DNA from: Trichopus zeylanicus subsp. travancoricus
Taxonomy: Eukaryota > Streptophyta > Magnoliopsida > Dioscoreales > Dioscoreaceae
Length of the DNA stretch: 64,000 nt
Assembly (NCBI GenBank): GCA_005019695.1
Contig: RXID01011126.1
Location: 68,724-132,723 of the forward strand
Reading direction: 5' to 3'
Positions 61,653-64,000 of this stretch are shown here, in pieces; the stretch's first letter is position 1; the number at the start of each line of letters is the position of its first letter. The position numbers and the translations under genes are program-made. The notes below the pieces were generated by a model. It ran no database searches. It was not told where the DNA came from and saw only the letters and a list, made by a program, of their open reading frames with translations.

Positions 61653-62101
61653 GTTTGGGTTTTGCTTTTTCTGCTCCTTTTGAAGAGAAGATAAGGAAGG
61701 AGATTGGAAGTTGCTAATTCAGAGAAGAGGAAGCTCCAGTAGATCTAGGAAGAAGATACCTCGCGAGATCATAGACGAGAGATGGCCGGCAAGATCCGGA
61801 AGGGGATGCTCGAGAAGGTGAAGAATGGAGGAAAGGGGTTGATTCGATCAGACAAATCGTCTGTTTCCTCTGCCAGGAATCCGCAGAAAAATAAATCAGT
61901 GGCACCCACACAATTCCCAAGAATTGGATGGATTCCTGTAAAAATTTTTGGAATTCATTTTTTGAATAGGAAGGGGGGAGGAATTGTCCAATTCCTTTAA
62001 TTCTAGCTTTCGAAATCGAATCAAACACTAGAATTAGGGAATTAGATTTTTAATTCCTCTAATTTCCTTAATTTCGGAGTTCTGGAATCCATCCAAATAG
62101 C
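60415..62101. mobile_element. PIF-like TIR element carrying FLOE exon 1, most complete copy
   Basis: The left end GGTGCTGTTTGGATAGATTT (after TAA 60412-60414) and the right end GGAATCCATCCAAATAGC are inverted repeats 1.69 kb apart. The last few terminal bases and the right TAA are missing; the fuller right end at 26919 reads AGCCCC-TAA. Inside are AT-rich arms, a FLOE exon 1 with part of its intron, and a GAAGAAG-rich segment at 61660-61900. No transposase. This fits a non-autonomous element that captured a host gene fragment. Confidence 0.6.
61515..61611 (-). pseudogene. DUF1421/FLOE-like exon 1 fragment, third copy
   Basis: Minus-strand reading gives MASGSSSGRGGSDAKSFDFG then SDDIVCSYEFRMM. 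It is the best-preserved copy: ATG intact, SDDI.CSYE intact, no stop. Only exon 1 is present, so no full protein can be made. It lies in the same orientation as the copy at 31523, within the same element type. Confidence 0.7.
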
Positions 62102-63207
62102 GATTTTATCATCTTTAAATAATTCTTCATTTATGAACCATTTTAATAATTATATTAAATTTTCAAATAATAAATTATATTTCTAAGAAAATATATTTTT
62201 TATATTTATAAATTATTTAACAAAAAAATATTAAATAAATTTTGGGCCATTTTTAAATTTATATTAATTTTTTAAATAACTTAGTATTTTCTAATATTTT
62301 TCTAGCATTGTTTACTAACTTTAATATTAAATTTAATATATATGTACTTTATGTTGATCAAACTATTTAATGACAAAAAAATATTAAATAAATCCAAAAT
62401 TAATTGCATTATAATTATTGAATTATTTATTTTTTGGCCATTTTTAAATTTATCTTTATTTTCTAATTCACTTAGTATTTTCTAATCTTCATATATTATA
62501 TTATTCCGTTTACTTATAAATGAAGTATTTATTTTTTAAAAAATAGTATATATATTATGTTCATAAATTATATTTATATTTTTTTAGTATTCTATACCTG
62601 AATTTAATATTAAATTTAATATATATGTATTTTACGTTTATCAAACTATTTAATAAGAAAATAATATATTAAATCAATCCTAAATTAATTGTATTATAAT
62701 TATAGAATTCTTTATTTTTGGGCTACTTTTAAACTTATATTAATTTTCTAATTAACTTAGTATTTTCTAACAGTACTTATTATATTATTCTATTTATTTA
62801 TACATAAAGTATTTAGTTTTAAAAAATAGTATATATGTTATGTTTGTAAATTATATTTATTTTTTTTTAGCATTTTGTATCGAAATTTAATATATTTTTT
62901 AAAATTAAGAGAATTAATCAATTTTTAGTTTCGTCCAAAACATACTCACCCAAACACTGGACCTAAACAATTCCAACAATCCCCTGATTTTCTTAAATTT
63001 GACATAGTCAACCAATTTCTCAATTCTAGATTTGAAATTCATTGTGTCTATTAGGATGAATTCCAAAGCTCAGAATTTGAGGCAATTGGAGGAATTAAAA
63101 GTCCAATTCCTTAATCACGGTGTATAATTAGATTCTAAAATTCAAAATCGAGGTTAATAGACAATTCATACCTTTTCCGATTCCGATTTTAAGTTCCGAA
63201 ATTTTTG
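62102..63207. repeat. Block A AT-rich array, right copy
   Basis: Starts mid-unit directly at the PIF-like element's right end. It contains about 280-bp subunits near 62500 and 62785 and an end-to-end junction near 63036-63062 (ATTCATTGTGTCTATTAGGATGAATTCC). It is cut at 63207 in GAAATTTTTGA by the copia fragment. Confidence 0.75.
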
Positions 63208-63208
63208 A

Positions 63209-63418
63209 AAGCCATTTGAGTTCCTTAAGATCTATCAACTTCAAAGCTTCAAAATCTATTGTTTTTGTAGCTCCTGCTATTGGTTCTGCTACTCCAGATT
63301 CAACAACATGCCAATATTCCTTGGACCTCAAGAAGTTCTCCATAAGCATACTCCAATGATCATAATGACCATCAAAACGCGGAATCGCGGGTTGTACAAA
63401 ACTATCGGAAGAAGCCAT
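63209..63418 (-). mobile_element. Ty1/copia gag N-terminus fragment
   Basis: Minus-strand reading starts MASSDSFVQPAIPRFDGHYD and continues with WSMLMENFLRSKEYW and a VVESG motif. This is the start of a plant copia Gag polyprotein (DUF4219/UBN2-type region). About 70 residues remain before the reading passes into block A sequence. Reverse transcriptase, integrase and the 3' LTR are absent from the window, so the element is dead. Confidence 0.85.
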
Positions 63419-63461
63419 TTGTCTGTTAGCTGCTGCTCTCTTATGTCTTTGTCAACCTACA

Positions 63462-63473
63462 GCTCTGATACCA
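63462..63473 (-). other. Primer-binding site of the copia element
   Basis: The minus strand reads TGGTATCAGAGC, complementary to the 3' end of plant initiator tRNA-Met, one base after the LTR end. This fixes the element's orientation and LTR boundary. Confidence 0.85.
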
Positions 63474-63474
63474 C

Positions 63475-63696
63475 TGTTAATTATAGAAGAGAAGTGGAGA
63501 CAACTGAATTCACTTTATTCAATACTAATGTGACCTTTTTATAGGCAATACAAAGCATAAATCATGGAATCTAAAACATAGGAGAAAATGACAACTAGAA
63601 CAAGAAAATCTCAACTACTTCATGATAAACCAAATCTCAACTACTTCATGATAAACCATAATAGAAAATCTGGAAAGAATCGGTCAAACTCTAACA
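63475..63696 (-). repeat. 5' LTR of the copia fragment
   Basis: 222 bp with TGTTA at one end and TAACA at the other, next to the primer-binding site. On the minus strand it has CTATAAAAAGG (near 63545), a likely TATA box. A 25-bp word (ATCTCAACTACTTCATGATA...) is tandemly repeated near 63608-63657. The outer boundary is inferred from the TGTTA/TAACA match. Confidence 0.7.
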
Positions 63697-63719
63697 TAAG
63701 CATCTTGAGAATAACTACC

Positions 63720-64000
63720 GGGGTGGCAACGACACTAGGGGAGGGCATGGCGGTGCAGCTGTAGGCTAAACGTAGCGCTCTCCGAAGAGACTAGGGGAGG
63801 GCATGGCGGTGCAGCTGTAGGCTAAATGTAGCGCTCTCCGAAGAGAGAGAGTTCGATCGGCATGGTATATACGATGAGGGTATGTGCTGCATTCAAATGG
63901 CTCTGTTGTTTTCACTAAGATTTGGTCGTTTGATCGGTTTGTAGTTTTTGGAGATCTTGTTTGTTCCGATGCAATTTCGATGGGTTTATGATGGGTTTTA
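63720..64000 (+). pseudogene. Second RGG-protein pseudogene, start of fragment
   Basis: Matches 52160 onward (exon 2 and the following intron) and continues past the window edge. It begins abruptly in exon 2 next to the copia LTR. A 56-bp segment (ACTAGGGGAGGGCATGGCGG...) is tandemly duplicated at 63734 and 63790 and does not occur in the first copy. It cannot encode the N-terminus. Confidence 0.7.

Overview
The window looks like plant nuclear DNA from a repeat-rich, accessory region. It is strongly AT-rich with abrupt GC-rich islands. It contains plant gene families with GT-AG introns (a PPR+CBS protein, an RGG/HABP4 RNA-binding protein, a RING protein and a DUF1421/FLOE protein), a Ty1/copia fragment with an initiator-tRNA-Met primer site, and short plant telomere-type CCCTAA motifs. 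I see no intact protein-coding gene, tRNA, rRNA or CRISPR array. An angiosperm is clear. A monocot is only a guess, from the GC-rich captured pieces.

The main feature is a mosaic of large duplicated blocks in a new order. Block A is an AT-rich array (1-1270, 14471-16834 interrupted, 31567-37160, 62102-63207). Block alpha is 1271-9395, 37161-45265, and a shortened third copy at 16835-18597. Block delta is the PPR-CBS pseudogene (18598-22596 and 45266-48937; its left edge also at 12964-13451). Block beta is 9391-10481 and 54716-55805. Block epsilon is 10477-11240 and 56586-57355. Block gamma is 27247-31566 and 57371-61652. The order A-alpha-delta, gamma-A and beta-epsilon recurs, so the window reads as a rearranged tandem duplication with a period of about 30-36 kb. 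Breakpoints fall at short microhomologies (TTATG, TTGAC, TTG) or at TA microsatellites.

Gene remnants inside this mosaic: two copies of a CBSPPR1-like (At5g10690-type) pseudogene on the minus strand that share a premature stop; a 5'-truncated RING gene at 50.0-51.3 kb; an RGG-protein pseudogene with its own TATA promoter at 51.6-54.0 kb, and the start of a second copy at the right edge; three copies of DUF1421/FLOE exon 1 (26053+, 31523-, 61611-); and an unrecognised spliced gene remnant with a TATA box in block alpha.

Mobile DNA is mostly non-autonomous terminal-inverted-repeat material. PIF/Harbinger-like elements have GG..TTTGGAT ends and TAA/TTA target duplications, one of them proven by empty sites in block A. 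A GC-rich, minisatellite-filled TIR family occurs in four copies. A hAT-like MITE has half of its length inverted in one copy. Block A itself looks like a tandem chain of TIR elements joined end to end through near-perfect palindromes. A 381-bp insertion of organelle-like sequence with a 13-bp flanking repeat sits inside block A. No transposase was recognised, so nothing here looks able to move itself.
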